Assembly (NCBI GenBank): GCA_039028975.1
Contig: JBCCHB010000110.1
Span: forward strand, 1 to 58,603
Length of the DNA: 58,603 bases
Source: JAHBNG01 sp039028975
Lineage (GTDB): Bacteria; Chloroflexota; Anaerolineae; Caldilineales; Caldilineaceae
Direction: 5' to 3'
Below are positions 1 through 9,214 of this stretch, in pieces. Made by a program: the position numbers and the translations under genes. The notes under the pieces were generated by a model. The model worked only from the letters and a program-made list of their open reading frames with translations, had not been told where the DNA came from and made no database searches. Each line of letters begins with the position of its first letter. The first letter of the stretch is position 1.

Positions 1-84
1 CGAACCGAACCCCCTCCTGAAGCACCGGAAGAAGAAGAGGAAAGCAAGCCGGCATTCAGCAAGCAAGCGCAATTTCCACGTTGA
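1..84 (+). CDS. C-terminal tail of a truncated gene
   Basis: Frame 1 is open from the window edge to a TGA at 82-84. It encodes a short Pro/Glu-rich, acidic tail (PPPEAPEEEEE) ending in KQAQFPR. Only 27 residues are present, so no function can be given. The low-complexity acidic tail is typical of a disordered C-terminus, but a chance open frame cannot be excluded. Confidence 0.4.
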   Translation, partial: RTEPPPEAPEEEEESKPAFSKQAQFPR

Positions 85-815
85 TTAAGATGGAACGGAA
101 CTTGAAGGGGACAGGCCGGCCGGGCGGGCAAAAAATTGTGCATTGTTTTAGCAAGATTCATTCATTCGCGACACCGCGAACATTTTTGGCACAACGAAAT
201 TCCCGGTACGGAGCCCGGCCAGGAATAATGTCATTGGTGTTTGGCCGGGCGGAGAGCCAATGAGAAAAGTGGGCCCTGAAATCCCACACACACAATATAA
301 CCGGCCTGCCCGACGGGGAATGAATCAAGCTCGGAGTGGCATGGATGCCGCCGGAGCCGAGATTTTTTTTTCTCCCTGACCAGGCAAGCAGAACGGACGG
401 CGGACGGACCAACCGCGGGGCATCTCACAAAGCTTGGCGACAAAAATTTGTCCACCTGCTATCTTGCTCGCTCTATCAATCCATGCGTGCACACACAAAG
501 CTGAGATTTGTCTCTTCAAAAACCTATCCTTACACAATAAAACAGGGTGTCCAAAGCATAGAAATCCTGAAAATGAACGTCTCGGCAACCTGTTGCATGC
601 CGTCCGTCCGTCCGGTCGGTCACAGAACAGTGAGCACGGCAGCTTTTTTGAGGTGGGGGACGTGAACATTCTAGAGGGCTGAAATTCAAAATTTTCCTCT
701 AGCATGTCGGCCCCAACCAGTATGGGGCCTCGTAACTTGTCTACTTGTCTACTTGTCTACTTGTCTACTTGTCCACTTGCCTACTTGCCTACTTGTCCAC
801 CTGCCACCCTTGCGC
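85..815. other. Gene-free region with short GC-rich repeats
   Basis: About 730 bases without a convincing gene. Open frames here are short, overlap on both strands and show no family motif. The stretch has scattered GC-rich motifs (ggccgggcgg near 115-125 and 243-253; ggacggcggacggacc near 394-409, answered in inverted form by cgtccgtccgtccggtcgg near 601-619) and ends in the 8-bp tandem array. It probably separates the edge gene from the convergent sulfatase. Confidence 0.5.
735..806. repeat. 8-bp tandem repeat (acttgtct)n
   Basis: About nine consecutive 8-bp units: four identical acttgtct copies (735-766) followed by variants acttgtcc, acttgcct, acttgcct, acttgtcc and acctgcca. The array lies just outside the 3' end of the sulfatase gene (stop at 816-818). 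A period of 8 would shift frame if translated, but no gene covers it. Confidence 0.9.
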
Positions 816-2222
816 TCAATTCTGCCCTACAAATGGTTCATCCCCTACCTTCTGTTGCAGGCGGGCCAACTCTGCCGTTAAATCGTTGACTACGTTAGCA
901 TAAGCTGGATCGTGGTACACATTATTCAGCTCGTTGCCATCCTGCTGCAGATCAAACAATTCCCATTCCGGCTCTTTGGGTTCGTCAATGGATCCGGCCG
1001 TGTTTAGTGCATCGGCGTAATAGTAGATGAGCTTGTAACGATGGGTACGCACGCCGTAGTGGGCATAGACGTGATGATGAGCTAGGTGCATCCAGTAGCG
1101 GTAGTACATAGTAGTTTGCCAATCCTCGGGCGTTACACCTTCCAAAAGGCTCCTGAATGAGTTGCCCTGGAAACTTTCGGGAATCGATACACCGGCGTAG
1201 TCTAGAAACGTAGAGGCAAAGTCCACATTGAGTATCATATCGCTGTTTACCGAGCCAGCTTGAATCGCTTGGGGGTAGCGAATAATGAATGGCATTCGCA
1301 ACGATTCTTCATACATAAAGCGCTTATCATACCAGCCATGATCACCCAGATAAAAGCCCTGATCTGATGTATAGACCACAATCGTATTTTCGGCCAGCCC
1401 TGCTTCATCCAGATAATCGAGTATACGGCCCACATTGTCGTCCACCGAGGCGACACAGCGTAGATAATCTTTGATGTAGCGTTGGTACTTCCACTTCTTC
1501 TCTTCCTCGGGAGTCAACCCTTCGGGAACAGGTACTTTCAGATCCCGAGGTGTCAGGTCTCGGTCAATACGCATCTTGGCCGCGCCAGCAGCGCTGGCTC
1601 GATTGCTATAGTCATCATTAAACGTCTCAGGCTCTGGAATGTCAATGTCTTCATACATGTTGGCATGCTTATCGTCCGGATCCCAGGGGCGATGGGGGGC
1701 TTTGTGGTGACACATGAGCATAAAGGGCTGGTCAGGATTCCGATTGTTTAGCCAATCCAATGAGAGATCGGTGATGATATCGGTGGCGTACCCTTGATGC
1801 TGCTTCTCTGCACCCATGTCATACATCATGGGATCGTGGTAATCCCCTTGGCCGGGTAGAATATGCCAATAGTCAAAGCCTGTGGGATCACTATGGCCAC
1901 CATGGCCCAAGTGCCACTTGCCGATGATAGCGGTCTGGTAGCCGGCCTCTTGCAAGAGCTTAGGGTAGGTGACCTGTCGTCCATCAAAGCGAGTACTCAG
2001 TGTCGTCATGCCATTGACATGGTTATATGTTCCTGAAAGAATCACAGCTCGGCTAGGGCCACAGATGGAATTGGTGCAAAAGCAGTTGTCAAAACGCATT
2101 CCACCCTGGGCAATCCGATCCAGGTTAGGGGTCTCGTTGATGCGGCTCCCATAACAGCTCATGGCATGAGAGGCGTGATCGTCAGTCATTATAAATAGGA
2201 TGTTGGGGCGTTGTTCGCTCAT
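816..2222 (-). CDS. Type I sulfatase (formylglycine-dependent)
   Basis: A 468-residue sulfatase that hydrolyses sulfate esters. The N-terminus has the metal-binding ILFIMTDDH motif. The C-x-P-x-R formylglycine signature is present as ICGPSRA with Cys54 as the residue to be oxidised. Further family motifs are GKWHLGH and the late GDHGWYDKRFMYEES block. The C-terminal third resembles the DUF4976 cap seen in polysaccharide and choline-type sulfatases. I see no signal peptide, so it may be cytoplasmic. The start at 2222 is chosen because CAGGAG lies 6 bases upstream; the frame extends 17 codons further without a better site. Substrate is unknown. A family-3 palindromic element lies about 100 bases upstream. 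Confidence 0.93.
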   Translation of the reverse strand: MSEQRPNILFIMTDDHASHAMSCYGSRINETPNLDRIAQGGMRFDNCFCTNSICGPSRAVILSGTYNHVNGMTTLSTRFDGRQVTYPKLLQEAGYQTAIIGKWHLGHGGHSDPTGFDYWHILPGQGDYHDPMMYDMGAEKQHQGYATDIITDLSLDWLNNRNPDQPFMLMCHHKAPHRPWDPDDKHANMYEDIDIPEPETFNDDYSNRASAAGAAKMRIDRDLTPRDLKVPVPEGLTPEEEKKWKYQRYIKDYLRCVASVDDNVGRILDYLDEAGLAENTIVVYTSDQGFYLGDHGWYDKRFMYEESLRMPFIIRYPQAIQAGSVNSDMILNVDFASTFLDYAGVSIPESFQGNSFRSLLEGVTPEDWQTTMYYRYWMHLAHHHVYAHYGVRTHRYKLIYYYADALNTAGSIDEPKEPEWELFDLQQDGNELNNVYHDPAYANVVNDLTAELARLQQKVGDEPFVGQN

Positions 2223-2320
2223 TGGTTCTCCTGAATTTTGTGTAACTACACAGCTACCTTCGGGAGGTAGCACCAGCAGCCTTAGTAGCTACTCCTTTGT
2301 CATAGAAAAATGTTACTTTA

Positions 2321-2401
2321 AGGAACGAGAATTAAATAACTTGATCATTTGATGGGTCTACGCCCGAGTGAAACGCGCAAGTTATCTGAGACTCATTCCT
2401 A
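2321..2401 (-). repeat. Family-3 palindromic element, copy 1
   Basis: An 81-base element starting aggaacgagaattaaataac and ending ctcattcctaa, so the ends are imperfect inverted repeats. It aligns over most of its length with 52556-52636 and 57919-57999, sharing the cores acttg(a/g)tca(t/c)ttga and cccga(g/t/a)tgaaa. It is upstream of the sulfatase start. Confidence 0.8.
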
Positions 2402-2559
2402 AGGTCTGAGTAGAAATAAGTTATCCAACTTTCCTTGTGTGTAACCGCAAAACTTGAATGAGTTATTCTTACGCGGACCCTAAGCGAAACCTGAGCAGTA
2501 AAGGGGGGTAATTTAGTATGAGATGATTATACACAAAAGAGGGAAATTGAGCAGAAAGC

Positions 2560-3060
2560 CTACCTCATCACCGTCTGTATAATCTCATCCAGTGAGGCCA
2601 TAGTCACTTGCTGGTTGTTGATTGTCGGAAGAACAATCTCACATCCCCAGCTCGTTAGGCGTTCTTGGGATACTTTGGTTTGGGGATGAGACCAGAGGCC
2701 ACGATTCATAGAAGGGGCAATGATCACCCGATTGCCCGCCCCAAGCCCATCGGCAATCATGGCCATGGCTAGATTGTCGGCCAGACCGAGGGCAATTTTG
2801 TTAAAGGAGTTGAACGTGCAGGGGGCAACCAACAGAGTGCCAAAGGGATAGTTACTCTCCAGAGGAGGCTGTCGATATTCATGGATCCACTGATTTCCTG
2901 GCACATCCATCAATGGTGCCGTTGGCGTAACTTGGGATACACTGGGGGTTAACACCGAATAAACCTCCAAGCCACGAATAACCAACTGCCGAATTAGATC
3001 CGGCACCTGGATACAGGTTCCAGCAGCCGTAACAAATAGAAATAGAGTCTCTTTTTCCAT
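2560..3060 (-). CDS. HFCD-family flavoprotein (CoaC/Dfp-like)
   Basis: A 166-residue protein of the homo-oligomeric flavin-containing Cys decarboxylase family, whose members include the phosphopantothenoylcysteine decarboxylase half of CoaBC, EpiD and UbiX-like proteins. Visible family features are the N-terminal beta strand plus glycine turn (LFVTAAGTC), the PCTFNSFNKIALGLADNL segment (normally PATANT-x-K-x-A-G-x-A-D-N) and PSMNRGLWSHP, which matches the PxMNxxMW motif. The usual active-site His region is replaced by sequence I cannot align confidently. It stands alone without CoaB, so it may act on another substrate. Start is the ATG at 3060; no strong ribosome site is seen. Confidence 0.8.
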   Translation of the reverse strand: MEKETLFLFVTAAGTCIQVPDLIRQLVIRGLEVYSVLTPSVSQVTPTAPLMDVPGNQWIHEYRQPPLESNYPFGTLLVAPCTFNSFNKIALGLADNLAMAMIADGLGAGNRVIIAPSMNRGLWSHPQTKVSQERLTSWGCEIVLPTINNQQVTMASLDEIIQTVMR

Positions 3061-3186
3061 ATCTTAACTCTGTGCTCTACTGGTGCCTCCAGGATCTAAC
3101 ATTAATATCGATTGTTCTCAAAGTGGATTTACTATTCAAACTAGCGAGACCCTTGGAGTCCCTAGAACCTAACCTGGACAAACCCG

Positions 3187-3285
3187 AATGGTAAATGGTA
3201 AATGGTGAATTATGAATGGTGAACAGATCTGCTTCCAAGACGTCTTCATTCACCATTCACCATTAGCAATTCACCATTAGCAATT
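3187..3285. repeat. Inverted repeat of aatggtgaa units
   Basis: The left arm (3187-3223) carries repeated aatggtaaatggtgaat units and the right arm (3246-3285) their complement, ttcaccattcaccattagcaattcaccat, separated by about 22 bases. It could fold into a long hairpin downstream of the M29 peptidase gene and upstream of the flavoprotein gene. The composition is simple-sequence-like rather than transposon-like. Confidence 0.75.
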
Positions 3286-3322
3286 TTCTTGCCCAACGTG
3301 CATCAAGGCATTTGGTTAGGTA

Positions 3323-4426
3323 CTAAATCTGAAAGTGTCCATCTTTGTAGAAAAGTTCCCCATCAACCAGTATTTCACTCTGCTCGCGCATATCACAAAT
3401 AAAATCCCAATGAACGCTAGAACGGTTTTTGCTACCGGTCTCTGGATACCCAGCTCCAACAGCCATATGCAGGGTACCACCAATCTTTTCGTCATAGAGT
3501 ATGCTCTTGGTAAAGCGTTGAATCTGATAGTTGGTCCCAATGGCAAATTCACCCAAGTACTTGGCTCCAGCATCGCTCTCTAGCTGACTCAGAAGGTAGT
3601 CCTCATTCTTATCTGCACGAGCCGAAACCACTTTTCCTTCTTCAAAGCGGAACTCCACGCCTTCCACTTCTCGCCCGTCTCGGATTGCAGGATAAGTAAA
3701 CTTGACCCATCCATCTACCGAGGCTTCAACTGGTCCAGTGAAGATCTCACCACTGGGCATGTTGCGTTTGCCATCGCTGTTTATCCAGGTACGCTCCTTA
3801 ATAGAGAGAGTCATATCAATATTGGGACCGCGCACCACAACGTTATCTTTTCCTACCAACCAATCGACTAACTTCTGTTGCGTGTCGTGAATCTCGTTCC
3901 AACACTTAACCGGGTCAGGCTGATCTGCATAGGTTGCACTGTAGACAAAGTCTTCATATTCGCGCAGGCTCATGTCCGCGTCCTGAGCATAGGCAGGGCA
4001 AGGAAAGAGAGAACCTACCCAGCGATGCGTCCCTTCAGCCGTACGCTCCATATATCGTTGACGCAACGGCCGTTGGGCACTTTGGTAGGCGCTCTGTTTT
4101 TGCGGGTCAAGGCCGGTTAAACTTCGGGTGTTGCTGGCTCCCCGAGCAACAATCCGCACATCAAGCTTTTCAGCATATACCTCATTCAGCGGGCTTATCC
4201 ATTCAAGTTGTGCTTGAGTAGCCTCTGAAAGAAGGGCCTCTTCCAACTCATCTGCGCTAATGTCGATAGTGGGATTTCCGCCAGCACGCACCACATGACG
4301 AACGATCTCGTTCAACAGAGGCAGAGACTCAATACTGCCTGCAATCAACACCCAATCACCGGGCTGAACCGCGGTAGAATAGTTGACCAGAATATCAGCA
4401 AGTCTTGCAATACGCGGATCGGACAT
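3323..4426 (-). CDS. M29-family aminopeptidase
   Basis: A 367-residue metalloaminopeptidase of MEROPS family M29 (AmpS/PepS/aminopeptidase T), which removes N-terminal residues from peptides in the cytoplasm. All five expected metal ligands can be placed: Glu227 in SGEIFTGP, Glu293 in LGEFAIG, His320 in GGTLHMAVG, and His339 and Asp341 in the HWDFICDM end motif. The spacing fits the family. I choose the ATG at 4426 because GGAGAG lies 6 bases before it; an in-frame TTG four codons upstream lies before that site. Together with the M20 peptidase, peptide importer and asparaginase it fits a peptide-degrading lifestyle. Confidence 0.93.
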   Translation of the reverse strand: MSDPRIARLADILVNYSTAVQPGDWVLIAGSIESLPLLNEIVRHVVRAGGNPTIDISADELEEALLSEATQAQLEWISPLNEVYAEKLDVRIVARGASNTRSLTGLDPQKQSAYQSAQRPLRQRYMERTAEGTHRWVGSLFPCPAYAQDADMSLREYEDFVYSATYADQPDPVKCWNEIHDTQQKLVDWLVGKDNVVVRGPNIDMTLSIKERTWINSDGKRNMPSGEIFTGPVEASVDGWVKFTYPAIRDGREVEGVEFRFEEGKVVSARADKNEDYLLSQLESDAGAKYLGEFAIGTNYQIQRFTKSILYDEKIGGTLHMAVGAGYPETGSKNRSSVHWDFICDMREQSEILVDGELFYKDGHFQI

Positions 4427-4979
4427 GAATCTCTCCAAACATGGTTATGGTAGATAACGACTTATTGATTTAATCGATTTAGCCTCAATAGGTGTTTCAA
4501 GGATCCGGAACGAAATCAAACAATTTATCAGGGCAAACATACTCTGCCAACAGATGAGAGTCCTGGAGCCTATTGAGCGTTATTCTTTTGTCTTCTCAAT
4601 ATGAAGGGGGCTTCTGAGAGGAACTTGGTTTCGAAGCTCGAGATGGATGGTATGTTGCTATTTGCTAATGATTAGAGAAGGGAGCTTCATCAGTTCTCAC
4701 TATATTTTACTAGAATACACAGCTCTTTCATGTAAGAGTGCTCCCACCTGCTGCTGGGCATCATATAGATAGCCAGAAACGTTCCGCCCTGCCTTCTCGG
4801 AATTCCTAGTGTGGATAGGCCGAGAGTCGGGACAAGATTTTCTGGCGAAGTATACTTAACCTGAGTCAAATAGTATCGCATGCTTGGCCAGAATACCAAC
4901 AAACTTCCCCTTTCTGCTCATTGATGATACATTATGATACATATGTTGGTTCTGGCTCGTCCAGGTTAGGATACAGTGA
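4427..4979. other. Divergent intergenic region
   Basis: About 550 bases between the divergent M29 and RtcB genes. No plausible gene is seen. It contains one copy of the family-1 palindromic element (4771-4848). Promoters for both genes should be here but I cannot place them with confidence. Confidence 0.5.
4771..4848 (-). repeat. Family-1 palindromic element, copy A
   Basis: The ends are complementary: gccagaaa on the left and ttttctggc on the right, with gggacaagattttctggcg matching the inverse of the cgccagaaaagtcttgtccc end seen in the other copies. It is shorter than the copies at 54705 and 55028 and is preceded by tagata, the inverse of the conserved tatct flank. Confidence 0.75.
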
Positions 4980-6392
4980 ATGAAATCAAGCGAACTAGCA
5001 AAATTAGGGGTCCCGTCAGGCGAGGCCATGCGACTAGCAGGTGAAGCCATTCAGCAGGTTATGCAGCGGGGCGTGAAAAAGAAAAACGTAGCCAAAACGG
5101 TACGAGGGGTCGTCGCCAGCCCAGAGGCCCACTTACAACATAGTGATTTTGGTCCACTGGCTGAATTTCTTATCCGGCAGAAAGAGGATGAGCCTGAATA
5201 CGAAGCCCATGCTCCTGTTCCTTATCAAGTGTGGGGGCAAGATATAGACCCCAATGCGATCCAGCAGATGGACAATGCAGCAAGGTTACCCGTTGCCGTT
5301 AGAGGAGCCATAATGCCCGATGCTCATGTAGGGTATGGTCTCCCTATTGGTGGTGTTCTGGCGACGCGTAAAGCCGTGATCCCCTATGCCGTGGGTGTTG
5401 ATATTGCCTGCCGTATGAAATTGACAGTTCTGGATCTGTCCGCTGACGTTCTCAAAGCAGAACCTAACCGACTGAGTAAGGTTCTGCAGGAGGAGACCCA
5501 CTTTGGCAAGAAGGCTTTTAAAAAGCGCCGAGAGCATGATGTTCTGGACGAAGATTGGTCTGTAACGCCCTTGGTTCAATCCCTCAAAGACAAAGCTTGG
5601 TCACAATTAGGCACCAGTGGTGGCGGCAACCACTTTGTAGAATTTGGTGAGCTGACGATTGGTGAGGCTTACACCAATGAGGCTGGCCACCCGACCAACG
5701 AACCCAATGACCTGGGATTGCCACCAGGGATTTACCTAGCTCTGCTTAGCCACAGCGGTAGCAGGGGAGCTGGTGCTACTATCGCCACTCATTACAGCAA
5801 ATTAGCCGCTGAGATCCAAGCCCATTTACCTAAACAGTTGCGGGCCTTGGCTTGGCTGGATTTGGATAGCCAGGAAGGGCAAGAATATTGGTCGGCAATG
5901 GAGCTAATGGGGAGGTATGCTACCGCCAACCACGCTTGCATTCATCGCCATGTGGCCCGAGCGTTGGGGGCAAAAGCACTCGCCACCATTGAAAACCATC
6001 ACAACTTTGCTTGGCTAGAGGAGGACCATGGTGAGCAGGTGGTGGTCCACCGCAAGGGGGCGACGCCCGCAGGTGAGGGCGTATTGGGGGTAATTCCAGG
6101 TTCTATGGCATCGCCAGCCTATGTGGTTCGAGGCAAAGGCAGTGTCGAATCACTCAGCTCTGCTTCTCACGGTGCCGGACGCCGCTTCAGCCGCCGTCAA
6201 GCCAAAGAGTCCTTTACTTGGTCCCAGGTCCGCAAATTCCTAACAGAACGAGATGTAACCCTGCTTTCCGCAGGCTTGGATGAGGTTCCCATGGCCTATA
6301 AAGATATTGAGGAGGTTATGGCAGCTCAGACGGACTTGGTCGATATACAAGCTCGATTTGACCCCAAATTGGTACGGATGAATGATGAGTAG
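4980..6392 (+). CDS. rtcB: RtcB-family 3'-phosphate RNA ligase
   Basis: A 470-residue RtcB-type RNA splicing/repair ligase, which joins 3'-phosphate or 2',3'-cyclic phosphate ends to 5'-OH ends using GTP and Mn2+. The metal and guanylate residues are visible: Asp141 and Cys144 in GVDIACRM, His218 in GGGNHFVEF, His258 in LLSHSGSRG, His340/341 in ENHHNFAW, and the guanylylated His397 in SASHGAGRRFSR. Length is normal. There is no archease or RtcA in the window and no tRNA gene next to it, so it is probably a stand-alone repair or stress ligase. No strong ribosome site is seen before the ATG. The gene is followed at once by a family-1 palindrome. Confidence 0.95.
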   Translation: MKSSELAKLGVPSGEAMRLAGEAIQQVMQRGVKKKNVAKTVRGVVASPEAHLQHSDFGPLAEFLIRQKEDEPEYEAHAPVPYQVWGQDIDPNAIQQMDNAARLPVAVRGAIMPDAHVGYGLPIGGVLATRKAVIPYAVGVDIACRMKLTVLDLSADVLKAEPNRLSKVLQEETHFGKKAFKKRREHDVLDEDWSVTPLVQSLKDKAWSQLGTSGGGNHFVEFGELTIGEAYTNEAGHPTNEPNDLGLPPGIYLALLSHSGSRGAGATIATHYSKLAAEIQAHLPKQLRALAWLDLDSQEGQEYWSAMELMGRYATANHACIHRHVARALGAKALATIENHHNFAWLEEDHGEQVVVHRKGATPAGEGVLGVIPGSMASPAYVVRGKGSVESLSSASHGAGRRFSRRQAKESFTWSQVRKFLTERDVTLLSAGLDEVPMAYKDIEEVMAAQTDLVDIQARFDPKLVRMNDE

Positions 6393-6419
6393 GGGAATAT
6401 AGCGCATGGGTTATAGTCC

Positions 6420-6499
6420 GCCAGAAAAGTCTTGACCCAATTTCTGTCCAATCTACTCTGAAATATTCCAATCGAGGAGGACGGAACTTTGCTGGCTAT
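6420..6499 (+). repeat. Family-1 palindromic element, copy B
   Basis: Starts gccagaaaagtcttgaccc and ends actttgctggctatct, filling the gap between the converging rtcB and hyuB genes. The right flank runs into the hyuB stop codon at 6500-6502. It could serve as a bidirectional terminator. Confidence 0.75.
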
Positions 6500-8188
6500 C
6501 TATACAAATGTATAGCCATACTCAGTCGCCGCCTTCTCTTCCGAGATGAGCCCATTCCTTAGATCCTCAGCGACCAAAGCCCGATTCCGCTGTTTGGCTT
6601 CACCAAAGCCGCCTCCCCCTGTGGTTGTAAAAGCAATTAGCGTATCGGCAGAGTCTAGCGTAATCAAACCAGTTCCTTCGGCCCGCTCTTCCTCGCTCAA
6701 TTCCTGACCATCGATGTAGACCTGGGCAGCATTGGCTTCCCCTCCACCATTTAGTCCCAAGGGAGGAATACTCTGCCCGTGGAGCCAAAGCGAAACAACT
6801 GGCTCCCCGTCAAAGCTCTCCAATTTGCGCAAAGCCATCTGTAGCCCTAACCCTCCTCGTTGCTTACCAGGGCCACCGGAATCGGTCAAAAATTCCTTTT
6901 GCTCAACCAGAATGGGGACGGCTACTTCAAAAAGCTCAATGGGAACATTCGATGCGCTACTGGGGTAGATACAAGTCGAAACGCCATCAGTGGTTGAGCC
7001 AGCCCCCATGCCTCCGCCGTTAAAGAACCAGGAATGAAGGGTCTTTTCTCCGGTCCCATTGGAGGTTTTCGGATGAGCGAAGACAGTGGCACCGCCAATG
7101 AAACCAGACGGGGCCATAACTTGGTCAGGTAGAACAGGTGCCAAGGCCGCAAAGAGTGCATTGTGAATATACCAGCCCGTGCGTGTTCTCATACGGACAG
7201 ATGCAGGCTTGGTGCAGTTGAGGATCGAGCCTTGGGGGGCAGATATTTCAATAGGGCGAAAGCAGCCGCCATTGCTTGGGACATCGGGCAATAGAATGCA
7301 CTTCAGTCCATATGAGGCTTGCCCACGGCTATACACAAATGTGCAGTTGATGCCACCTTTTGGCTGCTGGGGAGAACTACCTGCAAAATCAGCGGTTAAC
7401 TCATCACCTTGCACGCTAATTTTGCACTGGATTTCCAATTCACCATCAAACTCGTTGAAGACCACACGCGATCGATAGTCGCCATCTGGCACCTTGGCAA
7501 TGGACGCGCGCATGGCCTTTTCTGAGCGATTCTGAATCTCATCAGAGAGGTTCCTCAAATCGGCTAAACCATATTCATCCATGAGTGCTAACATCTTCTG
7601 ACCGCCAGCTTGATTGGCCGTTACCTGAGCTTGTACATCCCCAATTACGGACTCAGAGACCCGCACATTCTGGGCAATAAAGTCAAGAATCACCTCATTC
7701 AGTTGTCCTTGATTGTAGAGTCGGGCCATAGGAATGAGTAACCCTTCATCATAGGACTCGCGGGCCAAATTCGAGTCTAGCATACCACCGGCATCAGAGA
7801 CGTGGGCAACCGACGCAGCAAACCCCATCAGTTCACCATTACGGAAGAAGGGCGTCATGACCGCGATGTCTGGATTATGACCAGCGCATAACCAGGGATC
7901 ATTGGTAATAAATACATCCCCTGGACGCATAGTCTCTATGCCAAACTTTTCTATCACAGCCTGGGTAACATGAGGCAGCGTTTGGTTAAAGACGGGCATA
8001 CTGCGGGTTGCATGAGCTAATGAACGACCCTGGGCATCCATCACTTCACAGCCAAAGTCATTGGCCGCGCCAATGACGGTGGAGAAGGAGGTACGCACAA
8101 CAATCGAGGCCATCTCATCCACCACGGTGATGAGGCGTTGCCAGAGAATTTCCAGGGTGAGAGGATCGAATTTGGTCTGTGTTGTCAT
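6500..8188 (-). CDS. hyuB: Hydantoinase B / oxoprolinase beta-type subunit
   Basis: A 562-residue HyuB-family protein, the partner of HyuA in ATP-dependent N-methylhydantoinases, 5-oxoprolinases and acetone/acetophenone carboxylases. Diagnostic segments are the N-terminal DPLTLEILWQRL, the central GDVFITNDPW and GHNPDIAVMTP metal-site region, and the glycine-rich FTTTGGGGFG near the C-terminus. Length is normal. Its natural partner (9825-11918) is on the same strand but separated from it by two oppositely oriented genes, an unusual break. The second A/B set lies at 16091-20038. The exact substrate cannot be read from sequence. Confidence 0.93.
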   Translation of the reverse strand: MTTQTKFDPLTLEILWQRLITVVDEMASIVVRTSFSTVIGAANDFGCEVMDAQGRSLAHATRSMPVFNQTLPHVTQAVIEKFGIETMRPGDVFITNDPWLCAGHNPDIAVMTPFFRNGELMGFAASVAHVSDAGGMLDSNLARESYDEGLLIPMARLYNQGQLNEVILDFIAQNVRVSESVIGDVQAQVTANQAGGQKMLALMDEYGLADLRNLSDEIQNRSEKAMRASIAKVPDGDYRSRVVFNEFDGELEIQCKISVQGDELTADFAGSSPQQPKGGINCTFVYSRGQASYGLKCILLPDVPSNGGCFRPIEISAPQGSILNCTKPASVRMRTRTGWYIHNALFAALAPVLPDQVMAPSGFIGGATVFAHPKTSNGTGEKTLHSWFFNGGGMGAGSTTDGVSTCIYPSSASNVPIELFEVAVPILVEQKEFLTDSGGPGKQRGGLGLQMALRKLESFDGEPVVSLWLHGQSIPPLGLNGGGEANAAQVYIDGQELSEEERAEGTGLITLDSADTLIAFTTTGGGGFGEAKQRNRALVAEDLRNGLISEEKAATEYGYTFV

Positions 8189-8505
8189 GGTTTGTTTGAT
8201 TGATTTTGCTTATGGACTATGATAAACTTCGTTCCAGGTTCTCCGTTCCAAAGAATAAAGGTAACCGTTCATTCCCCCCATGTAGGCTGAGCCTGTCGAA
8301 GCCGGACGCCCCCTTCGACAGGCTCAGGGAACTGAACAGCTACGAATAAAGAATAACAGCGTCAAAAATCAGGATGCTGATTCAAAAAAATTTCAGGATT
8401 TGCCCAAAGAAAATCCGTGCTAATCCTGTTGTTCCGTGTCCAGGCTCTATTTCCGACAATGTCAATTTCTGTAGACAATAGCACAAACTCACCAAAAGTG
8501 GCGAT
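8189..8505. other. Intergenic region with hairpin
   Basis: About 315 bases between the divergent hyuB and the first PD-(D/E)XK gene. It contains the 15-bp perfect hairpin at 8287-8327. Nothing else is recognised; promoters are not evident. Confidence 0.45.
8287..8327. repeat. Perfect 15-bp hairpin (ctgagcctgtcgaag type)
   Basis: Arms ctgagcctgtcgaag (8287-8301) and cttcgacaggctcag (8313-8327) are perfectly complementary around an 11-base loop. A related single arm (ctgagcgtgtcgaag) is at 33058-33072. Repeats of this type are dispersed in many bacterial genomes. Confidence 0.9.
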
Positions 8506-9150
8506 ATGGATAAGCGGAAAAACTTTAACCAATGTACATTACCCTATTTAGACAAGACCTTTGGTACGCGAGAAGGTGAATCATCAGCTGTTCTAGCGCA
8601 ATGGTTAGAGCAGGCTTCATCGATAAAGTTGTCTGAATTCGAGCAACAGTCTTGCATAAAGTTACAGAAATTACTGAGAACAAACGCGAATAGTTGGCAA
8701 GAACAAGAGTTATCACTGCACTTTATTGGTCCGATGTTTAGCCTTGTTGAGTTCACCGATCGCTATCGCTACAATCTTTTTGCCCAGAGGCATATTGAGG
8801 CACAGGTTAACGACGTGCTTTTGGCTGGAGAACCCGATGGCTTGATAGCTTCGGGCTACTATGAACCTGAAATTCCCTTCTTTGCTTTTGCCGAATATAA
8901 GCGCCAACGCGATCCAAATGGAGACCCTATTGCCCAAGCCTTGGCCGCAATGTTGGTTGGTCAACAGCTAAATCAGAACAAGCAACCGATGTACGGTTGT
9001 TATATCGTCGGACGTGACTGGAATTTCATGGTATTGGAAGACTTGCATTACACCATCAGTCGGGACTATTCCGGTCTCTCTGATGAAGTCTTTGAGATCC
9101 TGCGCATCCTCAAGGCCCTGAAAGAGATTGTGATTGAGTTGACGGCGTAG
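8506..9150 (+). CDS. PD-(D/E)XK nuclease-like protein
   Basis: A 214-residue protein of unknown function. The middle carries a restriction-endonuclease-like active-site pattern: a conserved-looking EPDG turn (Asp111), then AFAEYKRQ (Glu130-Tyr-Lys132) after a beta strand, and Gln144 in the following helix (IAQALAA). An upstream Glu lies in the QELSLHF helix. This is the D-x(n)-E-x-K arrangement of many small uncharacterised nuclease-like proteins. It is followed by a second protein with the same type of core. Both are inserted between hyuB and hyuA on the opposite strand, so they look like a mobile or accessory cassette rather than part of the hydantoinase operon. Function is not known. Confidence 0.75.
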   Translation: MDKRKNFNQCTLPYLDKTFGTREGESSAVLAQWLEQASSIKLSEFEQQSCIKLQKLLRTNANSWQEQELSLHFIGPMFSLVEFTDRYRYNLFAQRHIEAQVNDVLLAGEPDGLIASGYYEPEIPFFAFAEYKRQRDPNGDPIAQALAAMLVGQQLNQNKQPMYGCYIVGRDWNFMVLEDLHYTISRDYSGLSDEVFEILRILKALKEIVIELTA

Positions 9151-9214
9151 GATTCCAGTGCTCCAGATGATCGTTCCTCTAAAATGGACTCAACGATTGA
9201 GAAAAATGAATACC

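Noticed and set aside
325..705. 126-codon open frame on the minus strand, with overlapping plus-strand frames, in the first gene-free region
   Set aside because: No family motif, no ribosome site, and competing open frames on both strands over GC-rich repeats; composition is not protein-like.
735..865. Tandem repeats considered as a CRISPR array
   Set aside because: Units of 8 bp without spacers; the 12-bp array at 20782 is coding. No cas genes seen.
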